Source of the DNA: Paraburkholderia fungorum
GTDB taxonomy: Bacteria > Pseudomonadota > Gammaproteobacteria > Burkholderiales > Burkholderiaceae
Assembly (NCBI RefSeq): GCF_902833645.1
Contig: NZ_CADFGE010000013.1
Location: 1 to 64,000 of the forward strand
Direction: 5' to 3'
DNA: 64,000 bases
Below the pieces are notes generated by a model. It saw nothing but the letters and a program-made list of their open reading frames with translations, was not told the origin of the DNA and made no database searches. This document shows, piece after piece, positions 7,870-16,775 of the stretch (the first letter of the stretch is position 1; the number at the start of each line of letters is the position of its first letter). The position numbers and the translations under genes are program-made.

Positions 7870-9078
7870 ATGCAGATTGTCTCCGCTCTCGGTCATGCGC
7901 TGTGGATGGCCTTCACAATGTTGTGGCAGATATTCTGGGGGTTGAGTCTCGGCTTCCTGTTCTCTGCCGTGATTGAAGTCGTTGTCTCGAAGTCAGAGAT
8001 GTCGAAGCTTCTACCTGACGCATCGCCTCGCTCGCTGACGGTCGCCAGCCTGCTCGGTGCGGCATCTTCCTCCTGTTCCTATGCAGCCGTCGCGATGGCA
8101 CGCTCCATTGTGCGAAAAGGCGGTGACTTCACGGCCGCCATGGCGTTCCAGTTTGCAGCTACGAATCTTGTGCTTGAACTGGGCGTGCTGATGTGGGTGC
8201 TGATTTCCTGGCAGTTCGCCGCCGCTGAGTTCATCGGGGGCCCGATCATGATTGTCGTTCTGGTGCTGCTCTTCCGATTCTTTCTCAAGGACTTGCTCAA
8301 AAGCGAAGCTATCGAGCAGGCGGACAAGGGAATCGCCGGCAGCATGGAGGGTCACGCTGCCATGTCGATGGGCGAACAGCACGGGACCTGGAGGCAACGT
8401 CTCTCATCCAGGGACGGGTGGATAGCTATCAGCCATAGTTACGTGATGAACTGGGCGATGCTGTGGCGCGACATCGGGATTGGATTGCTCATCGCTGGCG
8501 CGCTCGGCGCCTGGGTGCCGGACAGCTTCTGGCAGAAATTCTTTCTCGTCAGCCATCCAACGGCCGCGATGATTTGGGGTGCATTTGTGGGCCCCCTGAT
8601 TGCGGTTGCGTCTTTCACGTGCTCCGTTGGAAACGTGCCGCTCGCTGCAGTGCTGTGGAACGGCGGTATCAGTTTTGGCGGTGTGGCCTCTTTCATCTTT
8701 GGCGACCTCATCATTCTTCCCATCGTCAACATCTACAGGAAGTACTACGGCGGCAGGATGACGGTTTTCCTCGCTGTGACCTTCTATCTTGCGATGGTCT
8801 CAGCGGCACTCGTGGTCGAAGCATTGTTCCAGTCCCTCGGATGGGTCCCGACGGAGCGGCATACCGCAGTCGTGGACGCAGCGATTACCTTCAACTACAC
8901 CACCGTGCTCGACATCATCTTCGGTGCAGTCTTCGTCGTCTTAACGGTTATGTTTTTCAGGACCGGCGGCCCGAAGATGATGCGCATGATGGAGGGCGGC
9001 GAGCAAGAACACGGCGCTCATGGGCATCCCTCGACACATAACGAAGCGCATCACCATCATCACGGCCCATCCAGCTGA
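7870..9078 (+). CDS. UPF0718/DUF318 permease with His-rich tail
   Basis: This 402-residue membrane protein has about eight to ten transmembrane segments in two halves, each with the family signature (SSCSYAAVAMARSIVRKG in the first half; SFTCSVGNVPLAAVLW in the second), and a Cys in each motif. The family includes ArsP, which exports trivalent organoarsenicals, and YraQ. The C-terminus ends in a His-rich tail (EAHHHHHGPSS), suggesting divalent or monovalent metal binding in the cytosol. With CopZ-, YncE- and CopM-like neighbours in one operon, a copper or heavy-metal transport role is plausible but not shown. Confidence 0.85.
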   Translation: MQIVSALGHALWMAFTMLWQIFWGLSLGFLFSAVIEVVVSKSEMSKLLPDASPRSLTVASLLGAASSSCSYAAVAMARSIVRKGGDFTAAMAFQFAATNLVLELGVLMWVLISWQFAAAEFIGGPIMIVVLVLLFRFFLKDLLKSEAIEQADKGIAGSMEGHAAMSMGEQHGTWRQRLSSRDGWIAISHSYVMNWAMLWRDIGIGLLIAGALGAWVPDSFWQKFFLVSHPTAAMIWGAFVGPLIAVASFTCSVGNVPLAAVLWNGGISFGGVASFIFGDLIILPIVNIYRKYYGGRMTVFLAVTFYLAMVSAALVVEALFQSLGWVPTERHTAVVDAAITFNYTTVLDIIFGAVFVVLTVMFFRTGGPKMMRMMEGGEQEHGAHGHPSTHNEAHHHHHGPSS

Positions 9079-9101
9079 TATCACTTTTAAGGAGCCTCAA
9101 C

Positions 9102-9497
9102 ATGAAATACCTACGTTTTCTCAATGTCATCTTCGTATTTGCGGGCGTAGCCCTCTCAGGCTTGTCGCTCACGGCGCACGCGCAGCAGAGTGCGTCGATG
9201 CCGGCAATGAAAATGTCCGGGTCAACTGCCGGTGATTTGAACCCTGCGACACAAGCCTTCAAGGAGCGCGGCGACCAGATGATGAAGAACATGAGTGCGC
9301 CTCCCTACACGGGCGATACCGACAAAGACTTCGTCGCCCACATGATTCCGCATCATCAGGGCGCGGTCAGCATGGCGGAGGTCGAGCTGAAATACGGCAA
9401 GGACCCCGCGATGAAGCGCTTGGCAAGAAACATCATCAAGGCGCAGAACGAGGAGATTGCCTACATGAAAAGCTGGCAGGCAAAGCATGGCAAGTAA
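9102..9497 (+). CDS. CopM-like DUF305 metallochaperone
   Basis: This 131-residue secreted protein has a signal peptide ending AHA and a DUF305 four-helix domain. The signature HMIPHHQGAVSMA (about residues 82-94) provides the His/Met ligands that bind copper in CopM of cyanobacteria. Extra Met residues follow the signal peptide (MPAMKM). A Shine-Dalgarno sequence (AAGGAG) lies 9 bp before the ATG. It closes the copR-copS-copZ-propeller-permease series and is probably a periplasmic copper buffer. Confidence 0.88.
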   Translation: MKYLRFLNVIFVFAGVALSGLSLTAHAQQSASMPAMKMSGSTAGDLNPATQAFKERGDQMMKNMSAPPYTGDTDKDFVAHMIPHHQGAVSMAEVELKYGKDPAMKRLARNIIKAQNEEIAYMKSWQAKHGK

Positions 9498-9717
9498 CGT
9501 CGTGTGACGCAGTCACCTGGCAGGACGCGGTGAAGACCGGCGCCGCTATACTCGTGGCTGCGCATTTAGCGACGTGTATCGAAGCGCTCGTCGTCAACCA
9601 GGTCGTGTTGAGGCTCGCGCTCCCGTTCTCATGACGGCGTTGGTTCGGTGCAACTGCTGGCAAGGTATCATGGGCCTTTAGGCGAACCGTACTTTCTCCA
9701 CCATTCTCGCCACGGTT

Positions 9718-10094
9718 GCGGCGGCCGCGTCCTGTCAATCAAATCTTGCGTGGGTAGCTATGATTGGCTATGGTTGCCTGACCAACTGGGTCACGATTGG
9801 ACCGGAAGGCATGTCGCTTGGCGAATTGGCTAGATGCTTTGCTACCTTGGTATTGGTCGGTACACCACTATCGTTCGTGATGCTGATTATGTTGCGCCAC
9901 GTCGCTCGATTGTCGCCGGGTCCAGTCACGATGGTAAGCAGTCTCGCGGCCGCTGCAATAACTGCGGCAGTGCTACTTCACCCGCTCGATGCTTCGGCGA
10001 TGATAGTGCGGTGGACCTTGGTGCAGCCGCGCTTTCTCTGTCGTTGAGCGGCCGCCATAGCCAGCGACTTTTGGGTTGGGTCGCGCTGCGCTGA
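9718..10094 (+). pseudogene. NrsF/DUF1109 anti-sigma factor remnant
   Basis: The frame around 9760-10020 encodes membrane segments with TNWVTIGPEGMSLGE, LARCFATLVL and MLRHVARL, characteristic of the C-terminal half of DUF1109 (NrsF) membrane anti-sigma factors. Near 10015 the similarity moves to another frame (VDLGAAALSL), showing a frameshift. No start or N-terminal half is visible, and no ECF sigma gene lies next to it. From 9498 to 9717 I see no gene. NrsF proteins usually control ECF sigma factors in metal or chlorite stress, so this may once have belonged to the copper region. Confidence 0.6.
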
Positions 10095-10163
10095 AGCCCG
10101 GGTACTTCGCATTAGCGCCGAAGAAAAGTCCTCAAGACGAAGTGCGGCGTTTAAGGATGGAAT

Positions 10164-10778
10164 ATGGACAGCAAGAATCACTGGGAAGACGTTTACCGGT
10201 CCAAAGCTCAGGATGCAGTCAGTTGGTATCGTCCGCACCTTGACATCTCCCTGACGCTGATTTCCGAAGCCGTGTCGGACCGGAGCGCAGCCATTATTGA
10301 TGTGGGTGGAGGAGAATCGACGCTGGTCGATGATTTACTTCAGCGTGGATACCGAAACCTGACCGTGCTCGATATGTCCGTCGTCGCTCTCAACGCAACG
10401 AAACAGCGTTTAGGCTCCGTCGCCGAGCAGATAACGTGGGTCGAATCCGATATTACGATGGTTGACCTACCTCAGCATCGATACGACGTGTGGCATGACC
10501 GCGCCGTCTTCCACTTCCTGACGGAGCGACCGCAACGAAACGCCTACACCCATGCGTTGACGAGAGCACTCAAGCCGGGTGGCCGCGTTGTAATTGCCAC
10601 ATTCGGACTGCTGGGACCAAACCGGTGCAGCGGGCTGGACGTAAGGCGATACGACGCTCAACAGCTCTCCGACGAATTCGGACCAGGTTTTGAATTAATC
10701 ACAAGCACACTCGAAGACCACCACACGCCGGCTGGCTCCAGCCAGCAGTTTCTTTACTGCAGTTTCCGGAAACTGTGA
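10164..10778 (+). CDS. Class I SAM-dependent methyltransferase
   Basis: This 204-residue protein has a Rossmann-type methyltransferase core: motif I as IIDVGGGES (about 44-52), an acidic residue at the end of strand 2 (VLDMS), motif II around WVESDI, and the post-motif ALKPGGRVVIATFG. Members with this short N-terminus (HWEDVYRSK) are widespread stress-associated methyltransferases of unknown substrate, often near metal or thiol genes. Substrate cannot be assigned. It stands alone between the NrsF-like remnant and an IS21 element. Confidence 0.85.
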   Translation: MDSKNHWEDVYRSKAQDAVSWYRPHLDISLTLISEAVSDRSAAIIDVGGGESTLVDDLLQRGYRNLTVLDMSVVALNATKQRLGSVAEQITWVESDITMVDLPQHRYDVWHDRAVFHFLTERPQRNAYTHALTRALKPGGRVVIATFGLLGPNRCSGLDVRRYDAQQLSDEFGPGFELITSTLEDHHTPAGSSQQFLYCSFRKL

Positions 10779-10830
10779 CTGCCAAGTCTACCCGCCTCGG
10801 CGTTGCGCCTACCCAATTACCTGAACATGG

Positions 10831-10981
10831 TCAGGCGCAGCAGGAGGCAGACCGCTGCATAGGCGGGCACCTGTTGGTGCCATACGAGCAATACACGCAG
10901 CAATCCCCGGGTTTCGGTCCGAGCACTGTCTTGCAAGTCTCGCATTCGTAAAACCACACACAGACATCGGTGGGCATCGTC
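10831..10981 (-). pseudogene. GDCCVxC zinc-finger protein, 5'-truncated
   Basis: The C-terminal half of a small Cys-rich protein is encoded from the IS boundary: MPTDVCVWFYECETCKT, then KPGDCCVYCSYGTNRCPP. This matches the GDCCVxC family of short putative zinc-binding proteins, which normally have an N-terminal CxxCGH segment. Only GHQQ-like residues remain before the IS end at 10982, so the insertion removed the start. These proteins often occur near mercury and metal resistance genes. Confidence 0.75.
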
Positions 10982-11086
10982 TGTTGATGTTCACGCAGAA
11001 TTGACCCACTAAGGGGTGTAATTTTCATCGAATTTTGACCCACGTGATTGAATGTCCTGCTCAATCTTTGAGCAGGAGATACAGAG

Positions 11087-12601
11087 GTGATCACGGTGGG
11101 CATATTGGCCAAGATCAGGCGGATGTATTTCCGCGAGAAGGTCCCGCTGCGCGAGATTGCGAGGCGTACGGGCCTGCCCCGAAACACGGTGCGCAGCTGG
11201 CTGCGGCAGACCGATGCTGTCGAGCCGAAGTATCCAAAGCGCGTCAGTCCGAGCGTTGTTGACGAGTGGGCCGCACAGCTGACGGGCTGGCTGCGGGCGG
11301 ACAGTCATCGCCCGAAGCGCGACCGGCGCACCGCGCGATTCATGTTCGAGGCGATCCGCGGCGAGGGTTACGCGGGCAGCTACGGCCGCGTCAGCGCGTT
11401 CGTGAGGCGCTGGCATAAGGAACAGGCCGATGCGCCGCGCAGAAAGGCCTACGTGCCGCTCGCCTTCGAGCCCGGCGAAGCCTTCCAGTTCGACTGGAGT
11501 TGCGAATACGCCTTCATTGGCGGCCTGCGGCGGCGCCTGGAGGTTGCCCACGTCAAGCTCAACGCCAGCCGCGCGTTCTGGCTCGTCGCCTATCCCACCC
11601 AGAGTCACGAGATGCTGTTCGACGCGCACGCTCGTGCATTCGCCGCATTTGGCGGAGTGCCCAGGCGCGGCATCTACGACAACATGAAGGCCGCCGTGGA
11701 CAAGGTCGGTCGCGGCAAGGAGCGTGCGGTCAACGCGCGCTTCGAAGCGATGTGCAGCCACTACCTGTTCGAGCCGGAGTTCTGTAACCGGGCGGCAGGC
11801 TGGGAGAAAGGCATCGTCGAGAAGAACGTTCAGGACCGCCGACGGCAGATCTGGCACGAAGCAGCGCTACGGCGCTGGGAGACGCTGGAGATCCTGAACG
11901 AATGGGTTGCCGGCCAGTGTCGCGAAGCCTGGCACATGCGACACCCGCAATGGCCAGAGCTGACAGTCGAGGACGTGTTGCAGGACGAGCGCACCCGGCT
12001 GATGCCCAATCCACGGCCATTCGACGGCTACGTCGAGCAGACCCTGCGAGTCTCGTCGACCAGCCTGATCCACGTCCAGCGCAACCGCTACAGCGTGCCC
12101 ACCGAGTACACGAACCAGCTGGTGAGCGTGCGCTGCTATCCGGCGTATCTCAGCGTCGTCGCCGACGCGCACGAGATCGCCCGCCACGAACGCAGCTTCG
12201 AGCGGCACATGACCTTTTACGACTGGCGACACTACATCACGCTGGTCGAGCGCAAACCCGGCGCACTGCGCAACGGTGCGCCCTTCATCACGATGCCGCA
12301 ACCGCTCCAGCTATTGCAGCGGCACCTGCTCAAACACCCGGGCGGCGATCGCATCATGACGCAGGTGCTCGCCGCGGTGCGGGAACACGGACTCGATGCT
12401 GTGCTGCTCGCTGTGCAGGCTGCGCTGGATTCAGGGCGTCCAAGTGGCGAGCATGTCCTGAACGTGCTGAGCCGGCTGAAGGCGCCCGTCACGAGTGCCA
12501 GTCTCGCCACCACGAAACTCCAGCTCAAGGAAGAACCGGCGGCTGACGTGAATCGCTACGAGACGCTACGCACCAACCCACCGGAGGATCGTCATGTCTA
12601 A
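11087..12601 (+). CDS. istA: IS21-family transposase IstA
   Basis: This 504-residue transposase starts at GTG 11087, preceded by ACAGAG. An N-terminal helix-turn-helix (VPLREIARRTGLPRNTVRSW, about 19-39) is followed by an RNase-H-fold integrase core. Probable DDE residues are D136 (FQFDWS), D198 (IYDNMK) and E245 (GIVEKN). The C-terminal segment with the RNRYSVPTEY motif is typical of IstA. It acts with the ATPase IstB on the terminal repeats. The length is normal and no interruption is visible, so the element may be active. Confidence 0.95.
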   Translation: MITVGILAKIRRMYFREKVPLREIARRTGLPRNTVRSWLRQTDAVEPKYPKRVSPSVVDEWAAQLTGWLRADSHRPKRDRRTARFMFEAIRGEGYAGSYGRVSAFVRRWHKEQADAPRRKAYVPLAFEPGEAFQFDWSCEYAFIGGLRRRLEVAHVKLNASRAFWLVAYPTQSHEMLFDAHARAFAAFGGVPRRGIYDNMKAAVDKVGRGKERAVNARFEAMCSHYLFEPEFCNRAAGWEKGIVEKNVQDRRRQIWHEAALRRWETLEILNEWVAGQCREAWHMRHPQWPELTVEDVLQDERTRLMPNPRPFDGYVEQTLRVSSTSLIHVQRNRYSVPTEYTNQLVSVRCYPAYLSVVADAHEIARHERSFERHMTFYDWRHYITLVERKPGALRNGAPFITMPQPLQLLQRHLLKHPGGDRIMTQVLAAVREHGLDAVLLAVQAALDSGRPSGEHVLNVLSRLKAPVTSASLATTKLQLKEEPAADVNRYETLRTNPPEDRHV

Positions 12602-13397
12602 CGACATCATTGCCCAGCTCAAGGGTCTCAAACTGCACGGCATGGCGAGCACCTGGCCGGAGCTACTGGCACAGGCGCGTCACACTGACTTCGAGCCGGA
12701 GCGCTTCATGAAGCAGCTGTTGATGGCGGAGACCGCCGAACGGCAGGTACGCTCGATCGCCTACCAGATGACCGCTGCACGCTTCCCGGCTCACCGCGAC
12801 CTGAAAGGCTTCGACTTCGCACAGGCACAAGTTGATGAAGCGCTGGTTCGGGAACTCAGCGAACTGTCGTTTCTCGCGAGCGCATACAACGTCGTGTTCA
12901 TCGGCGGCCCGGGCACCGGCAAGACGCACCTTGCCTCGGCAATCGGAATCGAGGCCGTACAGCGCCACGGAAAGCGTGTGCGTTACTTCTCAACTGTCGA
13001 GCTGACCAACGCCCTGGAGCAGGAGAAATCGACGGGCAAACAAGGCCAGATCGCACACAAGCTGATGTACGTCGATCTGCTCATTCTCGATGAACTCGGC
13101 TATCTGCCGTTCAGCCAGACCGGCGGCGCATTGCTGTTCCATCTGCTATCCAAACTATACGAGCACACGAGTGTCGCGATCACGACCAATCTCAGCTTCG
13201 GCGAATGGGCGACCGATTTCGGGGATGCAAAGATGACGACAGCGCTGCTGGACCGGGTTACGCATCACTGCCACATCGTCGAGACCGGCAATGAATCGTG
13301 GCGTTTCAGGACCAGCTCTGCACAGGCAAAGGCAAAGGCAACAAGAAAAAGAGCAGCAAAACCGACCGGAAACGAAGAGTTATCCACACCGGAATAG
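12594..13397 (+). CDS. istB: IS21-family helper ATPase IstB
   Basis: This 267-residue AAA+ ATPase has Walker A GGPGTGKTH (104-112), Walker B LLILDE (about 162-167), and the DnaC-like segment RGSLLITTN-equivalent SVAITTNLSFGEW. IstB oligomerises on target DNA and recruits IstA. The start overlaps the istA stop by 8 bp, indicating translational coupling. The Lys/Ala-rich C-terminal tail is common in this family. The reading frame is intact. Confidence 0.95.
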   Translation: MSNDIIAQLKGLKLHGMASTWPELLAQARHTDFEPERFMKQLLMAETAERQVRSIAYQMTAARFPAHRDLKGFDFAQAQVDEALVRELSELSFLASAYNVVFIGGPGTGKTHLASAIGIEAVQRHGKRVRYFSTVELTNALEQEKSTGKQGQIAHKLMYVDLLILDELGYLPFSQTGGALLFHLLSKLYEHTSVAITTNLSFGEWATDFGDAKMTTALLDRVTHHCHIVETGNESWRFRTSSAQAKAKATRKRAAKPTGNEELSTPE

Positions 13398-13469
13398 ATG
13401 TACTACGCTGTCTCGAGGTGGGTCAAATCTAGATGAAAACGGTGGGTTAAGACTCCATGAAAATCAACA

Positions 13470-13656
13470 CGGTGGGCGTGAAAGTGTCGGGGCGCGCCTG
13501 GACGGGCGCGATGTTAACCATTGGAACCAGTGACGATTCCGGTGCCGGGATGGCGGGTGATGCGCCGAAGCCCGTGTCGGTCGAACTTGATGGTCCAATC
13601 GCGCAGGAGGCCAGTGGCAAAACCATTGAAATGGCCAGACGGTTCAGGAGGCGCAT
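13470..13656 (-). pseudogene. Sugar dehydrogenase lipoprotein, N-terminal fragment
   Basis: From the ATG at 13656 the frame encodes MRLLNRLAISMVLPLASC (a lipobox signal) and about 45 further residues containing GFGASPAIPAPESS and MVNIAPVQARP. This is closely similar to the start of the intact gene at 36467-37813 (MRLLNRLAVATLLPLTSC, GFGASPAIPAPQST). The frame ends at the right end of the IS21 element, so the remaining 380 or so codons are lost. It is a broken paralogue of the PQQ-type sugar dehydrogenase. Confidence 0.88.
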
Positions 13657-13991
13657 GTGGGTCCCGAAGGAAGAGCGTTAATTGAAGATGCAACGGACCG
13701 ACAGCAAGAAACCGGCCCGTGGCGTTGCCTGCTAACGCCCAAACCATTCCTGTCATTCAGGTAGAAAACCTCGCCCTTCCAGTTCCGTGGATGAGTTGCC
13801 CCACGTTGGCGGATGGGCGGGAATAGTAGCGGGACGAGCATCCGGACCGCCCTTCCGGGCGTCAGGCGCCCTTAAGGTAAGGTCGCTATCGTCGAGCGGA
13901 TTTGTGCAGTGCTTTTTGGGCGGTCAGTTCGAAACCCGCAGGCTGCGCGCCTCGTCAACTCATCGAAATCATGACATCCCGAGGAGCAGGA

Positions 13992-14567
13992 ATGACCAGG
14001 TTCTACGAAATGCGCCAGCCGGCCTATGACACAGTCGCACGCATGCTGCACTGGTTAACCGTCCTGCTGGTCGCACTTCAATTTGTGATCGGCTGGACGA
14101 TGCCGGATGTCCACAAAGACACCCAGCCGGTAAATCTCATCGCATGGCATCTTGGGGTGGGCGCGACACTCGTCGCGGTGATGGTAATCCGGGTGATCTG
14201 GCGACTGACGCATCAGCCAACGCCGGACGAGTTGCCGCCTCTGCTTGGCAACGTCTCGCGTATTACGCATGTTCTCCTCTACGCCGCCCTCGTGATAGTG
14301 CCGCTGCTCGGATGGATCAACGCGTCCTCACGTGGCTGGACGGTCCGCCTGCTGGGCGTGGTGCCCTATCCTGCACTCAGCGAACCGGGCTCGGCTTTCG
14401 GCCACGAGATGGGTGACGTGCACGGCATCCTCGCATGGGTGCTCTTCGCATTGATCGGTCTGCATGTCGCCGCGGCGCTGTTCCACCGCTTTGTTCTGAA
14501 AGACCACGTGTTGCAGCGGATGCTGCCTCAGGCGGGGCCGTCGCGCGATCAGGGTCGGGAGCGATAG
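13992..14567 (+). CDS. Cytochrome b561
   Basis: This 191-residue membrane protein of the bacterial CybB type starts at ATG 13992, with a GAGGAGCAGG ribosome site. Four transmembrane helices carry the haem-ligand His residues: MLHWLTVLLVALQF (helix 1), AWHLGVGATLV (helix 2) and, in the C-terminal half, HEMGDVHGILAW and GLHVAAALFHRF. Such proteins pass electrons between the quinone pool and periplasmic donors or superoxide. It is divergent from a truncated sugar dehydrogenase and 9 bp upstream of a VIT-family gene, so the latter may be co-transcribed. A decayed copy lies at 35855-36125. Confidence 0.9.
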   Translation: MTRFYEMRQPAYDTVARMLHWLTVLLVALQFVIGWTMPDVHKDTQPVNLIAWHLGVGATLVAVMVIRVIWRLTHQPTPDELPPLLGNVSRITHVLLYAALVIVPLLGWINASSRGWTVRLLGVVPYPALSEPGSAFGHEMGDVHGILAWVLFALIGLHVAAALFHRFVLKDHVLQRMLPQAGPSRDQGRER

Positions 14568-14576
14568 GGTCTGCCA

Positions 14577-15269
14577 ATGCCAGAAGCTCACGGGGAACCG
14601 CATCGAATCAAGGCGATTGGCTGGCTACGCGCTGCGGTGCTTGGCGCAAACGACGGTATCATTTCGACGGCAAGTCTGATAATTGGCGTCGCGTCCGCGC
14701 ACGCCGAGCATGGCCATCTGGTGTTGACCGGCGTGGCTGGGTTGGTTGCCGGCGCGATGTCGATGGCGACAGGCGAATACGTATCGGTCTCGTCGCAGGC
14801 GGATACCGAAACTGCGGCGCTCGCCGAAGAGCAGGCGGAGCTCGATGCGGATGGCGCGCGCGAGCATCGGGAGCTGGCTGCGATCTACGTACGGCGGGGC
14901 CTCGATATGGCGCTTGCGAAACAGGTCGCGCAGGCTCTCATGGCTCACGACGCACTGGGCGCGCATGCCCGGGACGAATTGGGTATTTCGGAAACGACCC
15001 GGGCAAATCCGTTGCAGGCCGCGCTAGCGTCAGCCAGCAGCTTTTCGGTGGGGGCTGCTTTGCCGCTCATCGTTACGGCGCTCGCCCCGCAGCGATGGGT
15101 GGCCCCGAGCATCGCGGTGACGGCGCTGTTTTCCCTGGCGATCCTTGGCGGACTTGCCGCTCGCGTCGGCGGGGCGAAAATGGGGCCTGGTGTATTGCGG
15201 GTCACTTTCTGGAGCGCTCTGTCGATGGGGATTGCATCCGCGGTCGGTGCTATATTCGGCGCGAGCTGA
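14577..15269 (+). CDS. VIT-family iron/manganese transporter
   Basis: This 230-residue membrane protein has the family start WLRAAVLGANDGIISTASL, about five transmembrane helices and the Ala/Glu-rich cytoplasmic segment (AALAEEQAELDADGAREHRE) that binds metal in plant VIT1. VIT/CCC1 proteins move Fe2+ or Mn2+ out of the cytosol. It follows cytochrome b561 with a 9-bp gap. Coupling of an electron carrier with an iron/manganese transporter suggests redox or metal stress, but that link is inferred only from adjacency. Confidence 0.9.
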   Translation: MPEAHGEPHRIKAIGWLRAAVLGANDGIISTASLIIGVASAHAEHGHLVLTGVAGLVAGAMSMATGEYVSVSSQADTETAALAEEQAELDADGAREHRELAAIYVRRGLDMALAKQVAQALMAHDALGAHARDELGISETTRANPLQAALASASSFSVGAALPLIVTALAPQRWVAPSIAVTALFSLAILGGLAARVGGAKMGPGVLRVTFWSALSMGIASAVGAIFGAS

Positions 15270-16128
15270 GCCGTGGCACCTTCCCGCAATAGAGCCACTT
15301 ACACCACTTACTGTTCCGCTACGGCTGTCATCTGCCTGCCCGGCTCGTGTTTTCGGAATGTCCAACAGCCAAAGCCGCCGTTATTACCCTGCCCATTGCC
15401 GTTTTGATGGTCGTCCTGACCCCGCCGAATCGGAGCGCATCGACGAGATCACCGATGGCTCGCGCATTGACAGGGGCATGCATGCTGCCTGAGAGCTGCA
15501 GCGGATTCCGCGAATGTTTGCGCTCGCGTGATCAGAGGAAGCTATTGGTTGCGATCGATTAATTTGCCAATCAAAGCGAGATCCGAATTTATGGACCACC
15601 GCCGCTGAGAGAATATGGTAATACCGCGATCACCGAAATCCGCAGACTGTCACCCAAGCAATTGATAGGCTGGATATTGTGCAAATTCCAGTAGTTGACG
15701 CTTTCGTCGGCAATGGTCAGGATCTTCGTCGAAGCCTGTGATTGTCGGGCTGGACAGGATCGAAGTTGATTGCACGAAAGACGGCGATCCATGGCAGGGG
15801 CTTGTGAACGTCGGGTTATGTTTTCGCAGCGGACGGTTGCGAAAGTGGGTCGAACGGCGACAGTGGGTGGCGCCAATTCGCTCTTCAAATTGATCGCCGG
15901 AAACCGGCCATTGAGCGGGGGCGGACTAGGCCTTGGCTATTCAAATTGAATGGCGATCTCGAACGGCGGCTTGTGGCCCGACAACGGAAGTTAGCAGACA
16001 CGCAGTGGCCGACTAGCCCGATGTTTTCTCGAACTGCTGAAATCGACCCTGACCGGCCGGACGCGTCACGCGAGCGAATGTCCGTTATTCAACTGGATAA
16101 TCGCCCGGCTACTTTTCTAGGAACCTAC
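15270..16128. other. Non-coding or degraded stretch
   Basis: No convincing gene is visible on either strand. Open frames here are short, lack ribosome sites and match no family I recognise. The base composition is slightly more mixed than in the flanking genes, as expected for decayed sequence. Confidence 0.4.
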
Positions 16129-16467
16129 TCAGCCATCCGCTCCGACGTCGATAGTGATGGTTACTGCAGCACTTATCGGCGCACTTCGTTGATATAAAAG
16201 TGCATTGAGATTTTCGTCTTGTAAGCCGTCGAATGACCGGCCCTGACGGCATCGAAGTACCTCATCGGCTACAAATTTTTCCAACCTCCATCCGTGGACA
16301 GATGTCTGATCGTTAGCATCGAATGGCTGGGCTGCGACCAAGTTTGTGATGCTGGGGGCCGTTCCTTGAGCCAGAATAGCGATCGCGTCGTGAACGTGTG
16401 CCGCTGGCATAACACGACAACCTAGCTCGTTTCGCACCTCATGGATTGCCCCGTCTAACGACGACAT
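16129..16467 (-). CDS. Hypothetical protein, uncertain
   Basis: An open frame of 112 codons reads MSSLDGAIHEVRNELG and continues without a recognisable domain, signal peptide or membrane segment. It lies between a gene-free stretch and an old-yellow-enzyme remnant on the opposite strand. It may be a decayed or chance frame. I report it only because it is the longest uninterrupted frame in this part. Confidence 0.25.
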   Translation of the reverse strand: MSSLDGAIHEVRNELGCRVMPAAHVHDAIAILAQGTAPSITNLVAAQPFDANDQTSVHGWRLEKFVADEVLRCRQGRSFDGLQDENLNALLYQRSAPISAAVTITIDVGADG

Positions 16468-16489
16468 CGGCGTGGCTTATCTTCATATT

Positions 16490-16775
16490 GCCTAAGCCAA
16501 TTGGGACGATGCCCCCGACATGCCCGCAGCGTTCAAGGAGGCGCTACGGCTCATCTTCGGCGGCACACTGATCTATGCGGGCAAATACACTCTGGAACAA
16601 GCAGAGGCCGCTCTGCATAATGGCTGGGCGATCTGATCGGCTTTGGTCGGCCGTTCGTCGCTAACCCTGATGTACCTGCTCGTCTGCGTTACGGCTCGCC
16701 GCTCGCTACGCCCGATTTGAGCTGCTTCTTCGGCGGCGCAGCCACTGGTTACACCGGCTATCCGATCGCAGCACA
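16490..16775 (+). pseudogene. Old yellow enzyme (alkene reductase) C-terminal remnant
   Basis: A frame beginning near 16496 reads WDDAPDMPAAFKEALR, then FGGTLIYAGKYTLEQAEAAL and HNGWA, the conserved FMN-binding end of NADH:flavin oxidoreductase/N-ethylmaleimide reductase proteins. After HNGWA (about 16630) one base is lost and similarity continues in another frame: LIGFGRPFVANPDVPARL, then RYGSPLATPDLSCFFGGAATGY. The N-terminal 250 or so residues are missing. From 16776 to 17154 I see nothing further. Confidence 0.8.

Larger units (their letters stand above)
10982..13469 (+). mobile_element. Complete IS21-family insertion sequence
   Basis: The element carries istA and istB in the standard order with overlapping ends. 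The left end reads TGTTGATGTTCACGCAG and the right end, inverted, TGTTGATTTTCATGGAG; both are followed by TTGACCCAC-type internal repeats (left at about 11000 and 11036; right at about 13410-13450). The length is about 2.49 kb, as usual for the family. The 8 bp on either side (GCATCGTC and CGGTGGGC) do not match, so no target duplication is seen. Both flanking genes are truncated at the ends. Confidence 0.88.

Noticed and set aside
10972..13478. CGGTGGGC at both sides of the IS21 element as a target duplication
   Set aside because: On the left the copy ends 6 bp before the TG terminus, so it does not abut the element; it is likely a chance match.
14435..15292. Long plus-strand frame overlapping the VIT-family gene
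   Set aside because: It is an out-of-frame shadow, Arg/Gly-rich, while the other frame encodes a complete VIT protein.
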